Assembly (NCBI RefSeq): GCF_003693445.1
Contig: NZ_RFAR01000012.1
Location: 1-64,000, forward strand
Source of the DNA: Aquitalea palustris
Lineage (GTDB): Bacteria > Pseudomonadota > Gammaproteobacteria > Burkholderiales > Chromobacteriaceae
DNA length: 64,000 bases
Reading direction: 5' to 3'
This document shows, piece by piece, positions 1 through 7,976 of this stretch. Each line of letters opens with the position of its first letter. The stretch's first letter is position 1. Made by a program: the position numbers and the translations under genes. The notes beneath the pieces were generated by a model. That model ran no database searches. It was not told the DNA's origin and was given only the letters and a program-made list of their open reading frames with translations.

Positions 1-425
1 GTGGCTTTGCCGTGGTGGCCGACGAGGTGCGCAAGCTGTCCGAGCGTACCGCCAGCGCCACCTCGCGCATTTTCGACAGCCTGGCCAAGGTGGAAACTGT
101 CAAGCAATCGCTGGGCGATGCCATTGATACCGCCGGCAAGGCCAGCCACGACAACCAGCATGCCCAGCAATCGCTGGATGCCGCCCTCTCCAGCGTGGAT
201 GAAACCCTGGCAAGGCTGGACGAGCTGATGGGCAATATCAGCCATTCGCGCCAGCAACAGAGCGAGGCCGGCAACAGCATCCGCCAGCACGGTTTCGAAC
301 TGGCGCACCTGGCCAGTACCATCGACGAACAGATGCGCGACGCCAGCCCGGTCATGCGCCAGCTGGCAGAATCGGCCAGCGTGCTGAACCAGGCGCTCAG
401 CTGGTTCCGCCTGCACGCAGCCTAG
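1..425 (+). CDS. Methyl-accepting chemotaxis protein, C-terminal part (5' end outside window)
   Basis: This is the end of a chemoreceptor whose start lies upstream; the reading frame enters at base 3. The first visible residues, GFAVVADEVRKLSERT, are the tip and start of the descending arm of the cytoplasmic hairpin that binds CheA and CheW. The remainder is a helical coiled coil of about 120 residues ending ALSWFRLHAA, the usual MCP tail style. There is no C-terminal CheR/CheB docking pentapeptide. The ligand domain is not visible, so the stimulus is unknown. The next gene on the same strand is a chemoreceptor-like membrane protein. The family call is secure from the hairpin motif. Confidence 0.93.
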   Translation, partial: GFAVVADEVRKLSERTASATSRIFDSLAKVETVKQSLGDAIDTAGKASHDNQHAQQSLDAALSSVDETLARLDELMGNISHSRQQQSEAGNSIRQHGFELAHLASTIDEQMRDASPVMRQLAESASVLNQALSWFRLHAA

Positions 426-435
426 TCCGCCATCC

Positions 436-466
436 GGGTGTGACCTGACATAAAACCGTCACACCC
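436..466. terminator. Inverted repeat between the two chemoreceptor genes
   Basis: Perfect 9-bp arms GGGTGTGAC and GTCACACCC are separated by 13 bases, directly after the first chemoreceptor stop. There is no T-run, so this is either a weak or Rho-assisted terminator, or an operator. The following gene starts 51 bases later. Confidence 0.45.
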
Positions 467-517
467 GCGTCATGATCTTGCCGTAGCGTGTTGGCTTTCC
501 ATTGTGGACAGCCTGCC

Positions 518-1801
518 ATGTCGCTCGTCAAACGCCTCTGGCTTACCATTGCCTTCACCCTGCTCAGCCTGGTGCTGGCACTGTCGCTGACCGGTGTGCA
601 ACTGTATTCGCTGACCCATCAATTCGAACAATACCGCCAGCGTCAGGCGCTGTCGGCCCACCTGAATCAACTGAAAGCCGCCATGCTCAGCCTGGCGCGC
701 GCCGACCCCATGCTGGACAGCACCGCCCGCCAGCTGGCCGATACCAGCCGGCAGGTACAGCAACTGCGCGGTGACATCCTGCCCGCCCTGCCCAGCGAAC
801 GGCGCGACAGCTTCGACCAGACACTGACCCAGCGCTGGGAAGCCTTTACCCGCCAGATTGCCAGCGCACTGAAGATTGCCGAAACCTCGCCGGAAGATGC
901 GCTGAACATTCCGGATGCCGCCTACAAGATGCACATGTTGCCGCTGATCGAAGCCATCGATCAGCAACTGCAGGCCGAGCACGATGGCCTGAGCATGGTC
1001 GAAGCCGACATGCAGACCACGGTGGGCCGGCTGTTATTTGCCATTCTCGGCCCGCTGGTGCTGGTGGGCATCGTCGTGGTGCTGCTGCAGCTGGCGACCG
1101 CCCGCGCCCTGAAAAACCGCATTCTGATGATGTGCCTGGCTGCCGACAAGATTGCCGCCGGCAATACCGCTGCCCGCTTGCCCGACACCAGCCAGGATGA
1201 GCTTGGCCAGGCCGCCCGCCATGTCAACCTGGCACTGGACAAGCTGCTGGAGGTGATGCAGGACGTGCATGTCTCGGCCATCCACAGCGAAGGCCAAAGC
1301 CAGCAGGTGCTGGAGCTGACCACCCGCGTGGTGGAGCAGACGCGCCAGCAAATCCAGTATGGCGAGCAAAGCCAGCAAGTGGCCCAGCTGCTGGCCGGGC
1401 TGAGTGCCGACATCCTGCAGCAAAGCCGCGAAGCGGGCGGCCTGTCCAGCACGCGCCTGCAAGCCAAGCTGGAAAGCACGGTGGCCGAGCTGCAAAAACT
1501 GGGCCGCGCCGTCGAGGATATCAGCCAGCTGGGACTGCGCATTCGCGACATGGCCGAACAGAGCAGCCTGCTGGCGCACGAGGCGGCGGTGGAGGCCACC
1601 AAGGTCAGGCGCATGACCGACAAGGAGCTGATTTTCTTCCGCCGCTCCGACGAACACTACCAGCGCCTGGCAGAGCGCCACCGCGACAAGCTGTCGCAAC
1701 TGGGCAGTCGCCCGGAAGTGCTAGGCAGCACACAGGGCGAGACCACCATCCGCGCCAGCCACAGCGGACCGCATACCGCCCAGGCCCACGACGCCGGCTG
1801 A
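518..1801 (+). CDS. Chemoreceptor-like membrane protein with truncated signalling domain
   Basis: Start ATG at 518 (MSLVKRLWL) is preferred over the in-frame GTG at 488 because it puts the first membrane helix at the N-terminus. Visible order: TM1 (about residues 8-30), periplasmic helical sensor of about 145 residues, TM2 (GRLLFAILGPLVLVGIVVVL), a HAMP-like segment with DELGQAARHVN, then a coiled coil. The segment DMAEQSSLLAHEAAVEATK matches the ascending arm of the MCP hairpin. The descending arm with the GFAVVADEVR-type motif is absent, replaced by a charged low-complexity tail ending HTAQAHDAG. It may modulate a receptor array or be a decayed receptor. It sits just downstream of an intact receptor. 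Confidence 0.75.
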   Translation: MSLVKRLWLTIAFTLLSLVLALSLTGVQLYSLTHQFEQYRQRQALSAHLNQLKAAMLSLARADPMLDSTARQLADTSRQVQQLRGDILPALPSERRDSFDQTLTQRWEAFTRQIASALKIAETSPEDALNIPDAAYKMHMLPLIEAIDQQLQAEHDGLSMVEADMQTTVGRLLFAILGPLVLVGIVVVLLQLATARALKNRILMMCLAADKIAAGNTAARLPDTSQDELGQAARHVNLALDKLLEVMQDVHVSAIHSEGQSQQVLELTTRVVEQTRQQIQYGEQSQQVAQLLAGLSADILQQSREAGGLSSTRLQAKLESTVAELQKLGRAVEDISQLGLRIRDMAEQSSLLAHEAAVEATKVRRMTDKELIFFRRSDEHYQRLAERHRDKLSQLGSRPEVLGSTQGETTIRASHSGPHTAQAHDAG

Positions 1802-1820
1802 GGTGGTGATTTGCCCATGA

Positions 1821-1850
1821 AAAACGGCAGCCAGTAATGGCTGCCGTTTT
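1821..1850. terminator. Bidirectional terminator between chemoreceptor-like gene and tpx
   Basis: AAAACGGCAGCC and GGCTGCCGTTTT form a perfect 12-bp stem with a 6-base loop, with A- and T-runs on both sides. It serves the convergent plus-strand receptor-like gene and minus-strand tpx. Confidence 0.85.
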
Positions 1851-1876
1851 ACGTTTACCGTGTAGCGCGGGGCTGA

Positions 1877-2374
1877 TTACAGCGCAGCCAGGGCGGCCTC
1901 GTAATCCGGCTCGCTGCCGATTTCGGCGACCAGCTCGCTGTGCAGCACGGTGTTGTCGGCATCCAGCACCACTACGGCGCGGGCGGTCAGGCCAGCCAGC
2001 GGGCCGGCAGCCAGCTTCACGCCCCAGGCTTGCAGGAAGTCGGCATTGCGGAAGGTGGACAGGTTCACCACGTTCTCGATGCCTTCGGCGCCGCAGAAGC
2101 GCTTCTGGGCAAACGGCAGGTCGGCGGATACGCACAGCACCACGGTGTCGGCCTTGCCGGCAGCCTTTTCATTGAACTTGCGTACCGAGGTGGCGCAGGT
2201 CGGGGTATCGACGCTGGGGAAGATGTTGACGATTTTCTTCTTGCCGGCGAAATCAGCCAGGGTCACGTCGGCCAGATCACCATTGGTCAGCGTCAGGGCC
2301 GGAGCCTTGTCGCCCTTGACCGGCAGGGTGCCAGCCACTTCAACCGGGTTACCGCGCAGGGTTACAGATGCCAT
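1877..2374 (-). CDS. tpx: Thiol peroxidase Tpx
   Basis: Atypical 2-Cys peroxiredoxin that reduces hydrogen and alkyl peroxides using thioredoxin. The translation from ATG 2374 ([15 protein letters not shown]) aligns from its first residues with E. coli Tpx. The AAGGA eight or nine bases upstream fits this start and not the two upstream in-frame ATGs. Peroxidatic Cys60 sits in SVDTPTC and resolving Cys94 in [10 protein letters not shown]. Length 165 aa is normal for the family. It appears monocistronic, ending at the bidirectional terminator at 1821-1850. Confidence 0.95.
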   Translation of the reverse strand: MASVTLRGNPVEVAGTLPVKGDKAPALTLTNGDLADVTLADFAGKKKIVNIFPSVDTPTCATSVRKFNEKAAGKADTVVLCVSADLPFAQKRFCGAEGIENVVNLSTFRNADFLQAWGVKLAAGPLAGLTARAVVVLDADNTVLHSELVAEIGSEPDYEAALAAL

Positions 2375-2482
2375 CTTCATGTCCTTCAAGCAAGAGCAGC
2401 CAATGCTGTGACTGGCCACAGGGGTGGGGATGCACTCAGTGTGGGGCCTGGCGGCAGAAAATCAACCCTGATACCAGTCCGT

Positions 2483-2872
2483 CTATTCTTCCAGCTTGAG
2501 TCCCAGCTCGTTCAGCACTTCACGCGCACTGCGGAAAGCCTCCACCGCCGCCGGGGCACCGCCATACACCGCGCTGTGCAACAGTACCTCGCGGATTTCC
2601 ACCAGGCTGGCACCATTATTGATGGCACCGCGCACATGGCCTTTCAGCTCGGTACTGCGGCCCAGCGCGGCCAGCATGGCGCAGGTGATCAGGCTGCGGG
2701 TTTTCAGGTCCAGCCCCTCGCGCTGCCAGGTGCTGCCCCAGGCATGCTCGTTCAGCCAGTCCTGCAAGGGGGCGGAAAAACCATCCAGATTGCTCATCGC
2801 CCGTTCGACAAAAGCCTCGCCCATCACCTGGGTGCGGCGGGCCTTGCCGGCGGCGCGGTCTTGTTCGCTCAT
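2483..2872 (-). CDS. Carboxymuconolactone decarboxylase family protein
   Basis: A 129-aa all-alpha protein of the CMD/AhpD superfamily. The central stretch TRSLITCAMLAALGR followed by ELKGHVRGAINNGAS is the conserved core, with the family histidine in KGHVRGA. It has only one cysteine there, so it lacks the CxxC redox pair of AhpD and is closer to gamma-carboxymuconolactone decarboxylase (PcaC). No other protocatechuate genes are present, so the substrate is uncertain. It lies 50 bases downstream of hisC on the same strand and could be co-transcribed. Confidence 0.85.
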   Translation of the reverse strand: MSEQDRAAGKARRTQVMGEAFVERAMSNLDGFSAPLQDWLNEHAWGSTWQREGLDLKTRSLITCAMLAALGRSTELKGHVRGAINNGASLVEIREVLLHSAVYGGAPAAVEAFRSAREVLNELGLKLEE

Positions 2873-2921
2873 GTCTGCTCCTTATGAAGATGAAGGGATT
2901 CTGCCGGGGGTGGGTCGCGGC

Positions 2922-3980
2922 TCAGGACAACAGGCTGCCCAGCACTTGCACCAGCCGCGCGCATTCGGCATCGGTGCCGATGCTGATGCGCAGATACTGA
3001 TTGATGCGTGGCGCGGTAAAGTGGCGCACGATCACTGCCTGCTGGCGCAAGCCGGTGGCCAGCATGGCGGCATCGTGCTGCGGGTGGCGGGCAAACACGA
3101 AATTGGCCGCCGAGGGCAATACTTCAAAGCCCAGTGCCTGCAATTGCGCAGTCAGTTGTTCCCGCGTGCGCATCACCGCCTGGCAGGTGTGGCGGAAGTA
3201 GTCGTCATCCTCGAAGGACGCCACCGCACCAGCCAGCGCCAGCCGGTCCAGCGGATAGGCGTTAAAGCTGTTTTTCACCCGCTCCAGCCCCTCGATCAGC
3301 TCGGTTTGGCCAATGGCATAGCCCACGCGTAGCCCGGCCAGCGAGCGGGATTTGGACAGGGTGTGCACCACCAGCAGGTTGGCATAGTCATTCACCAGCG
3401 CGATGGCGCTGTCGCCGCCAAAATCAACATAGGCTTCGTCGATCACCACCACCTGGTCGGGATGGTCATCCAGCAGCTGGCGGATGGCGGACAGCGGCAG
3501 CAGGCGGCCAGTGGGCGCATTCGGATTGGCCAGAATCACCCCGCCGCAGGGCTGGCGGTAGTCTTCCACCTGGATGCTCAGGCTGTCATCCAGCGGCACC
3601 TGCTGCGCCTGAATGCCAAACAGGCCGCAGTACACCGGGTAAAAACCATAGCTGATGTCGGGCATCAGCAAGGGCTGTTCATGCTTGAGCAGTGCCTGGA
3701 ACACAATGCCCAGCACCTCGTCCGAGCTGTTGCCCACGAACACCTGCGGGCGGCTGACACCGTGGTAGCTGGCAATGGCATCTTTCAGCTTATCGCCGCT
3801 CGGGTCCGGATACAGGCGCAGGCTGTCGTCGGTGGCCGCACGGATGGCCGCCAGCACCTTGGGCGACGGCCCGTAGGGATTTTCATTGGTATTGAGCTTG
3901 ATCAGCGTATCCAGCTTGGGCTGTTCGCCCGGCACATAGGGCGTGAGCTGATGCACCACCGGACTCCAGAAACGACTCAT
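2922..3980 (-). CDS. hisC: Histidinol-phosphate aminotransferase
   Basis: PLP-dependent class I/II aminotransferase that converts imidazole-acetol phosphate to histidinol phosphate in histidine synthesis. The N-terminus carries [15 protein letters not shown], typical of HisC. NPNAPTG (about 152-158) contacts the cofactor, and Lys210 in [15 protein letters not shown] is the PLP lysine. Length 352 aa is normal. No other his genes are adjacent, so it is a stand-alone copy and could act on aromatic substrates as some HisC paralogues do. Start ATG 3980 (MSRFWSPVV) is unambiguous. Confidence 0.93.
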   Translation of the reverse strand: MSRFWSPVVHQLTPYVPGEQPKLDTLIKLNTNENPYGPSPKVLAAIRAATDDSLRLYPDPSGDKLKDAIASYHGVSRPQVFVGNSSDEVLGIVFQALLKHEQPLLMPDISYGFYPVYCGLFGIQAQQVPLDDSLSIQVEDYRQPCGGVILANPNAPTGRLLPLSAIRQLLDDHPDQVVVIDEAYVDFGGDSAIALVNDYANLLVVHTLSKSRSLAGLRVGYAIGQTELIEGLERVKNSFNAYPLDRLALAGAVASFEDDDYFRHTCQAVMRTREQLTAQLQALGFEVLPSAANFVFARHPQHDAAMLATGLRQQAVIVRHFTAPRINQYLRISIGTDAECARLVQVLGSLLS

Positions 3981-4022
3981 GATTCAACCTTTCCCGGCTA
4001 CGCCAAACGCAGCCTGCATACA

Positions 4023-4937
4023 TTAACGTCCTGCGCTGCGTGCCGACAGCAACACGCCGCCCAGAATGGCAGCAATTCCCAGCAGGTGATAGCCATGAAT
4101 GGCTTCACCCAATAGCAGCATGGACAACACGGCACCAAATGCCGGCATCAGGTGGATGAAACTGCCGGCCCGCGCCGCCCCCACCCGCGCCACACCCAGA
4201 TTGTAAAAATAATAAGCCAGCACCGAAGGCAGCGTGCCGACATAGGCAAAGCTGGCCAGCGTGGACAGAGTCGGCACGGCCCGCCGTCCCTGGGCATATT
4301 CCAGCAAAAACAGCGGCAGGATGGCCAGCAAGCCGATGGCCACCAGCAGGGTCAGCAGGCCCAGCCGGTCCAGCTCCGCCGGCAGGCCGCGCAGCAGCAG
4401 GGTGTACAGCGCCCAGGCCAGCATGGCGGCAAACACCAGTGCATCCCCCTGATTGATATCCAGAGCCAACAAGCGCGCTGGCTCGCCATGCGCCACCAGC
4501 AACAAGACGCCGCTAAAGGACAGCAGCACTGCCAGCAGCTGGCCACGATTCAGCGGCATGCGGAAGAACAAGGCCCCCAGCAGCACGATCAGGATGGGGA
4601 TGAAGGAATTGAGCAGCACCCCGTTGGTGGCGCTGGTGGACTGCAAACCCAGATACACCAGCGAATTGAAGGCGGCGATGCCCAGCAAGGCCAGCAGGAT
4701 GATGCGCCGCCAGTGCGGCTGCCACAGGGCACGCTGGGCCAACAGGGGCTTGAGTCCCAGCGGCAGCAGGATGCACAAGGCAATCAGCCAGCGGCCAAAC
4801 GACAGGGTCAAGGGTGGGATGCTGGCATGGACGGCACGGCCCAGCACGAAATTGCCAGCCCAGAACAGGGCGGCCAAGGTGAGCAGGCAATAGGCAATTG
4901 TGTTGGAAGAACGCGGTGAAGTCATGGCTTGAACCAT
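4023..4937 (-). CDS. EamA-family (DMT superfamily) transporter
   Basis: Ten predicted transmembrane helices in two EamA repeats of about 140 residues each. The second repeat ends with FIHLMPAFGAVLSMLLLGE, the characteristic EamA signature near the last helices. Such carriers export small metabolites or amino acids; the substrate cannot be told from sequence. Two in-frame starts, ATG 4937 (MVQAMTSPR) and ATG 4925 (MTSPRSSN), are both possible and neither has a clear ribosome binding site. It lies 42 bases upstream of hisC on the same strand. Confidence 0.88.
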   Translation of the reverse strand: MVQAMTSPRSSNTIAYCLLTLAALFWAGNFVLGRAVHASIPPLTLSFGRWLIALCILLPLGLKPLLAQRALWQPHWRRIILLALLGIAAFNSLVYLGLQSTSATNGVLLNSFIPILIVLLGALFFRMPLNRGQLLAVLLSFSGVLLLVAHGEPARLLALDINQGDALVFAAMLAWALYTLLLRGLPAELDRLGLLTLLVAIGLLAILPLFLLEYAQGRRAVPTLSTLASFAYVGTLPSVLAYYFYNLGVARVGAARAGSFIHLMPAFGAVLSMLLLGEAIHGYHLLGIAAILGGVLLSARSAGR

Positions 4938-5338
4938 GCCATGCCGGGTGGAAGGCTGGCAACTATTTTGCGGTGCAGCATGCCTGCACTCATGTCTGCA
5001 CTCATGTCTGCGAGCAGACCGGGATGAAGATTGCGTCTTCCCAGTTCCTCTGCCCGCTACGCGGAACTGTTTTCATGGCGGGGCTGCCCGCCGTGCAGGC
5101 AGGGGAGCTGCCTCGCCAGCTCCCCTAGGCGACCCCGGGTTGCGGGTATTTCCGCAGTATCCGCGCCGGGCAAGGCGCCGCCGGACTCGCCATTCACTAA
5201 GGTCGAATGGCTCAAACAGTGCGGCGGCTTAAAACCTTGCCCGATCCCGGCTACAACGGCGCGCGCCACGGGGATTGGGGCGCATCACATAACGGTTGGC
5301 ATCGACACGACGTCTTTTGCCTGCATCGCTGGCCAAGC

Positions 5339-5366
5339 AAAAAAAAACCGGAGCCGTAGCCCCGGT
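5339..5366 (-). terminator. Strong minus-strand intrinsic terminator with no assigned gene
   Basis: On the minus strand ACCGGGGC, loop TACG, GCTCCGGT is followed by a run of nine T (5339-5347, the first overlapping the stem). The C(UACG)G loop is an extra-stable tetraloop. The nearest minus-strand gene upstream ends at 5729, more than 360 bases away, so it probably ends a non-coding transcript or a leader. Confidence 0.8.
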
Positions 5367-5524
5367 CAACGACATCCCCCACGAGATGTATTCCCCATCA
5401 ACAAACTGCAAGGAGCTGCTGCGGCCGCCGTCAAGGCGCGCCGGACAGCATCCAGTCAGAAGCGGTCAGCATAAGCGGGCAGCTGATGGTCTGTCGATGT
5501 TTTTGTGAAATATTTCCAACACAA

Positions 5525-5606
5525 TTGATCAAAAATTATTGTATACAATCATACAAACAACAACTTACCGAATATCACATATCTTTTACGTAATTGTTTG
5601 ATCAAA
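5525..5606. promoter_or_regulatory. AT-rich island with three perfect palindromes (candidate operators)
   Basis: TTGATCAA (5525-5532), ATTGTATACAAT (5538-5549) and TTTGATCAAA (5597-5606) lie in a sharply AT-rich patch in an otherwise GC-rich sequence. TTGTATACAA-type palindromes are known operators of GntR-family regulators. No GntR gene and no obvious target gene is adjacent. The call is inferential. Confidence 0.45.
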
Positions 5607-5728
5607 TAATACAATCACTTGCAGAGCAGGCAGGAGGATGGCGGCAGGCCCCAGCCGGGAAAGGCCGCCGCCGACGAGCACGCTGCAAGACCGCTGCCAG
5701 CGTGCAAAATGTTAAACAAATGCCACAG

Positions 5729-6592
5729 TCAGCTGGCCAGCGCCGTCAGCCGTGCCAGCGCATCGGCAGCGTGAAACCGCCCTTTGCCATCACGCGCCAC
5801 GCGGGCCAGCGCATGTTGCGGATCATGCGTGAAGAATAACCGTCCTTGTCGGGCCAGCAAGTCATCCAGCAAACCACGCTTTTCATCGATCAGCTGTTCC
5901 GGGAAGCGGTCGTAACCCATGGTGATGGGCACATGCACCCAGGACGCGCCGGGGATAAGGTCGGCGGCATACAGCACCGGGCCTTCGCCCAGCGGAATTT
6001 CCGTCAACAGCATGCCAGGGGTATGGCCATCGCTCAGGTGAAAGCGGTAATCCACCGGCAGGCAGTCTGGCGTTTCGCCATCGGTCAGCACCAGCCGGCC
6101 ACTGTTTTCCAGCAGGGTAATCAGTTCGGGAATGAAGGAGGCGCGGTCGCGGGCATGCGGCTCCTTGGCACGCTGCCAGGCAGTGCGGCTGACCACGAAC
6201 TGCGCCTTGGGAAACAGCAGCCGCGCCGGGCCGCCATCCCAGGCGGCCAGCAGGCCGCCGACATGATCAAAATGCAGGTGAGACAGGATGACCACATCGA
6301 TATCTTCGTGGCTGCTACCGGCGGCCGCCAGGTTGTCCAGCAGCACATGGCCGTCTTCCACCACGCCGTAGCGGGTTTTCAGCTCCGGGGCAAAAAAGGC
6401 GCCGATACCGGCCTCCAGCAGAATGCGCCGGCCGTCTTCCTCGCGCACCAGCAGGCAGCGACAGGCCAGCGGCACACGGTGTTGCTCGTCCGGAACCAGC
6501 CACTGGCTCCACATGGCGCGCGGCGCATTGCCGAACATGGCGCCGCCGTCCAGTTTCTGGGAATTGCCAAGCAGGGAAGTCAGGGTACGCAT
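5729..6592 (-). CDS. MBL-fold metallo-hydrolase
   Basis: A 287-aa metallo-beta-lactamase-fold hydrolase. The zinc motif HLHFDHVGG is visible, followed by the downstream ligands in SDGHTPGM and a further Asp in YAADLIPG. This architecture resembles N-acyl homoserine lactonases and related lactonases/phosphotriesterases, but substrate cannot be assigned. There is no signal peptide, so it is probably cytoplasmic. Start ATG 6592 (MRTLTSLLG) is chosen because GGAGC lies six bases upstream; the longer frame to 6634 has no such site. Confidence 0.85.
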   Translation of the reverse strand: MRTLTSLLGNSQKLDGGAMFGNAPRAMWSQWLVPDEQHRVPLACRCLLVREEDGRRILLEAGIGAFFAPELKTRYGVVEDGHVLLDNLAAAGSSHEDIDVVILSHLHFDHVGGLLAAWDGGPARLLFPKAQFVVSRTAWQRAKEPHARDRASFIPELITLLENSGRLVLTDGETPDCLPVDYRFHLSDGHTPGMLLTEIPLGEGPVLYAADLIPGASWVHVPITMGYDRFPEQLIDEKRGLLDDLLARQGRLFFTHDPQHALARVARDGKGRFHAADALARLTALAS

Positions 6593-6674
6593 GGTTGCTC
6601 CGCTCAAGATGCAGTGCCGATGATTATCAAGCAAGCGCTCGGTTCTGTCATCCGCTTTGCAGGCACGGCCATGC

Positions 6675-7904
6675 TCAGCCAGCCTGCCCCTCCTCGCAGT
6701 GGCCGATGAACAACGCCTCCTGCTCCACCTTCAGCTGGCGCTCCAGCATGGCGGCGCACAGATCAGCCAACATGGGTGGCAGCGGCAGCCGGGCCAGCCT
6801 AGCCAGTGCCTGCTGGTCTTCCTCTTTCAAGGGCTGGCCACCATGCGCCAGTGTCAGCTCGTCGGCCTGCATGCGCCAAGGCTGCCAGGCGCAGCCGGCC
6901 TGCCCGGCCAGCTCGCCCACCTGCAGGGCGATGGCCACCCCGGCCGGGTCCAGATCGCAGGCCACCTGCACCGGCAAGCGCAATACCGCCAGCAGATGGC
7001 CCACCGCCTGCAGCCAGCGCCGGTGCGGGTAACCCGGCACCCAGATGGTGAGCACCGGTTCGGCCTGCCGCGTCAGCACCTCGAACACGCTGAGGTTTTC
7101 CACGATGCGCACCATCTGCAGCGGGCCGCGGATGGCATCCACTTGTTGCAGTGCTTCCGGTGCCAGCGCCAGCCCGCTTTGCAACAGCCCGGCCGACAGC
7201 AGCAGCTGGCCAGCGGCATACAGCTCCAGCGGGCCAGACAGGAAGACATGCGGGGTATGGCGCGAGATGCCGCAGGCTTCCAGCGCAATGCCGAACTCGG
7301 CCAGCCAGCGCCGGTCGGCCTCACCAAAGGCCTTGCTGCGCCCCAGCGCATATTGCGAGAACTGGCGCTCGGTGCCCCATAGTCCGGCCGATAGCCAGCC
7401 ATCCAGCGCCTGGGCGATTTTCAGCCGCCGCTCCAGCGTGGAGGATTGCAGGCGCTGGGCCAGGCTGTCGGCCAGGCCTTGCAGGATGGCGTTCTGCGGC
7501 TGCCAGCCGCGCCACAGTTGCACGACTTCGTCGCGGGCATCGGCATCCGGTAGGCCGATCAGGCTGCGCAGCTGGTAGACCTCGCGCCAGCTAACCCAAA
7601 ACGGCTCCCACTGGCCGAGCCGGCCCGGTTCGGCATGCAGCTCCACCTCGCACCAGCCGCATTCCAGTAAGCGCCGCAGCAGGTCTTCCGCTTGCGCCGC
7701 ATCACTGCCCTGCCCCAGCAAGCTGGTCCAGCGCTGGCGCATCACGCGCAAGGCCAGCCAGCGCTGCAGCAGGGCCTGGTCGGCCTGCGGCAACAGCAGC
7801 GGTGTGGGAGCGAGCGTGGGTTGCAGCAGCAGATGGTGGCCGCGTGCGCCGATGGGCAGGCGTTCGACCAGTTCAGGGGAAATACGGGCAAGCCAGCTGG
7901 ACAT
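6675..7904 (-). CDS. JetD/MksG-like Toprim nuclease subunit of an SMC anti-plasmid system
   Basis: A 409-aa protein. Residues 1 to about 230 look like an alpha/beta and winged-helix arm; [13 protein letters not shown] (179-191) resembles the conserved ERS..LFGDSK element of JetD proteins. Residues 260-409 form a Toprim-like domain: Glu269 in [10 protein letters not shown], a glycine turn VPGYPHRR, then Asp317 and Asp319 in [12 protein letters not shown], the expected metal-binding acids. In the family this subunit cleaves plasmid DNA trapped by the SMC complex. It is the last gene of the operon, 72 bases after the SMC gene, the only sizeable gap in the cluster. The role is inferred from family and context. 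Confidence 0.8.
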   Translation of the reverse strand: MSSWLARISPELVERLPIGARGHHLLLQPTLAPTPLLLPQADQALLQRWLALRVMRQRWTSLLGQGSDAAQAEDLLRRLLECGWCEVELHAEPGRLGQWEPFWVSWREVYQLRSLIGLPDADARDEVVQLWRGWQPQNAILQGLADSLAQRLQSSTLERRLKIAQALDGWLSAGLWGTERQFSQYALGRSKAFGEADRRWLAEFGIALEACGISRHTPHVFLSGPLELYAAGQLLLSAGLLQSGLALAPEALQQVDAIRGPLQMVRIVENLSVFEVLTRQAEPVLTIWVPGYPHRRWLQAVGHLLAVLRLPVQVACDLDPAGVAIALQVGELAGQAGCAWQPWRMQADELTLAHGGQPLKEEDQQALARLARLPLPPMLADLCAAMLERQLKVEQEALFIGHCEEGQAG

Positions 7905-7976
7905 GGGGTTCTGCCAGTGAAGGGTGAAAAGAGTAGACCGCCAGCAGCAAACAAGTTTCCTGCCGGCGAGCTGGCA

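Larger units (their letters stand above)
4938..5728. other. 791-bp region without a convincing protein gene
   Basis: Between the start of the EamA gene and the end of the hydrolase gene I see no ORF with coding character. It holds a strong minus-strand terminator (5339-5366), an AT-rich island with palindromes (about 5500-5620), and an inverted repeat GCACGCTG...CAGCGTGC at 5678-5705. The arrangement could encode a small RNA on the minus strand, but no transcript can be proven. Confidence 0.6.

Noticed and set aside
1600-1876. Frameshift restoring the missing hairpin arm of the truncated chemoreceptor
   Set aside because: No frame after the break encodes a GFAVVADEVR-like arm, so a simple frameshift is excluded.
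5229-5411. 60-codon minus-strand open frame in the gene-poor region
   Set aside because: It runs straight through a strong terminator hairpin with nine T, has no ribosome site and no family resemblance.
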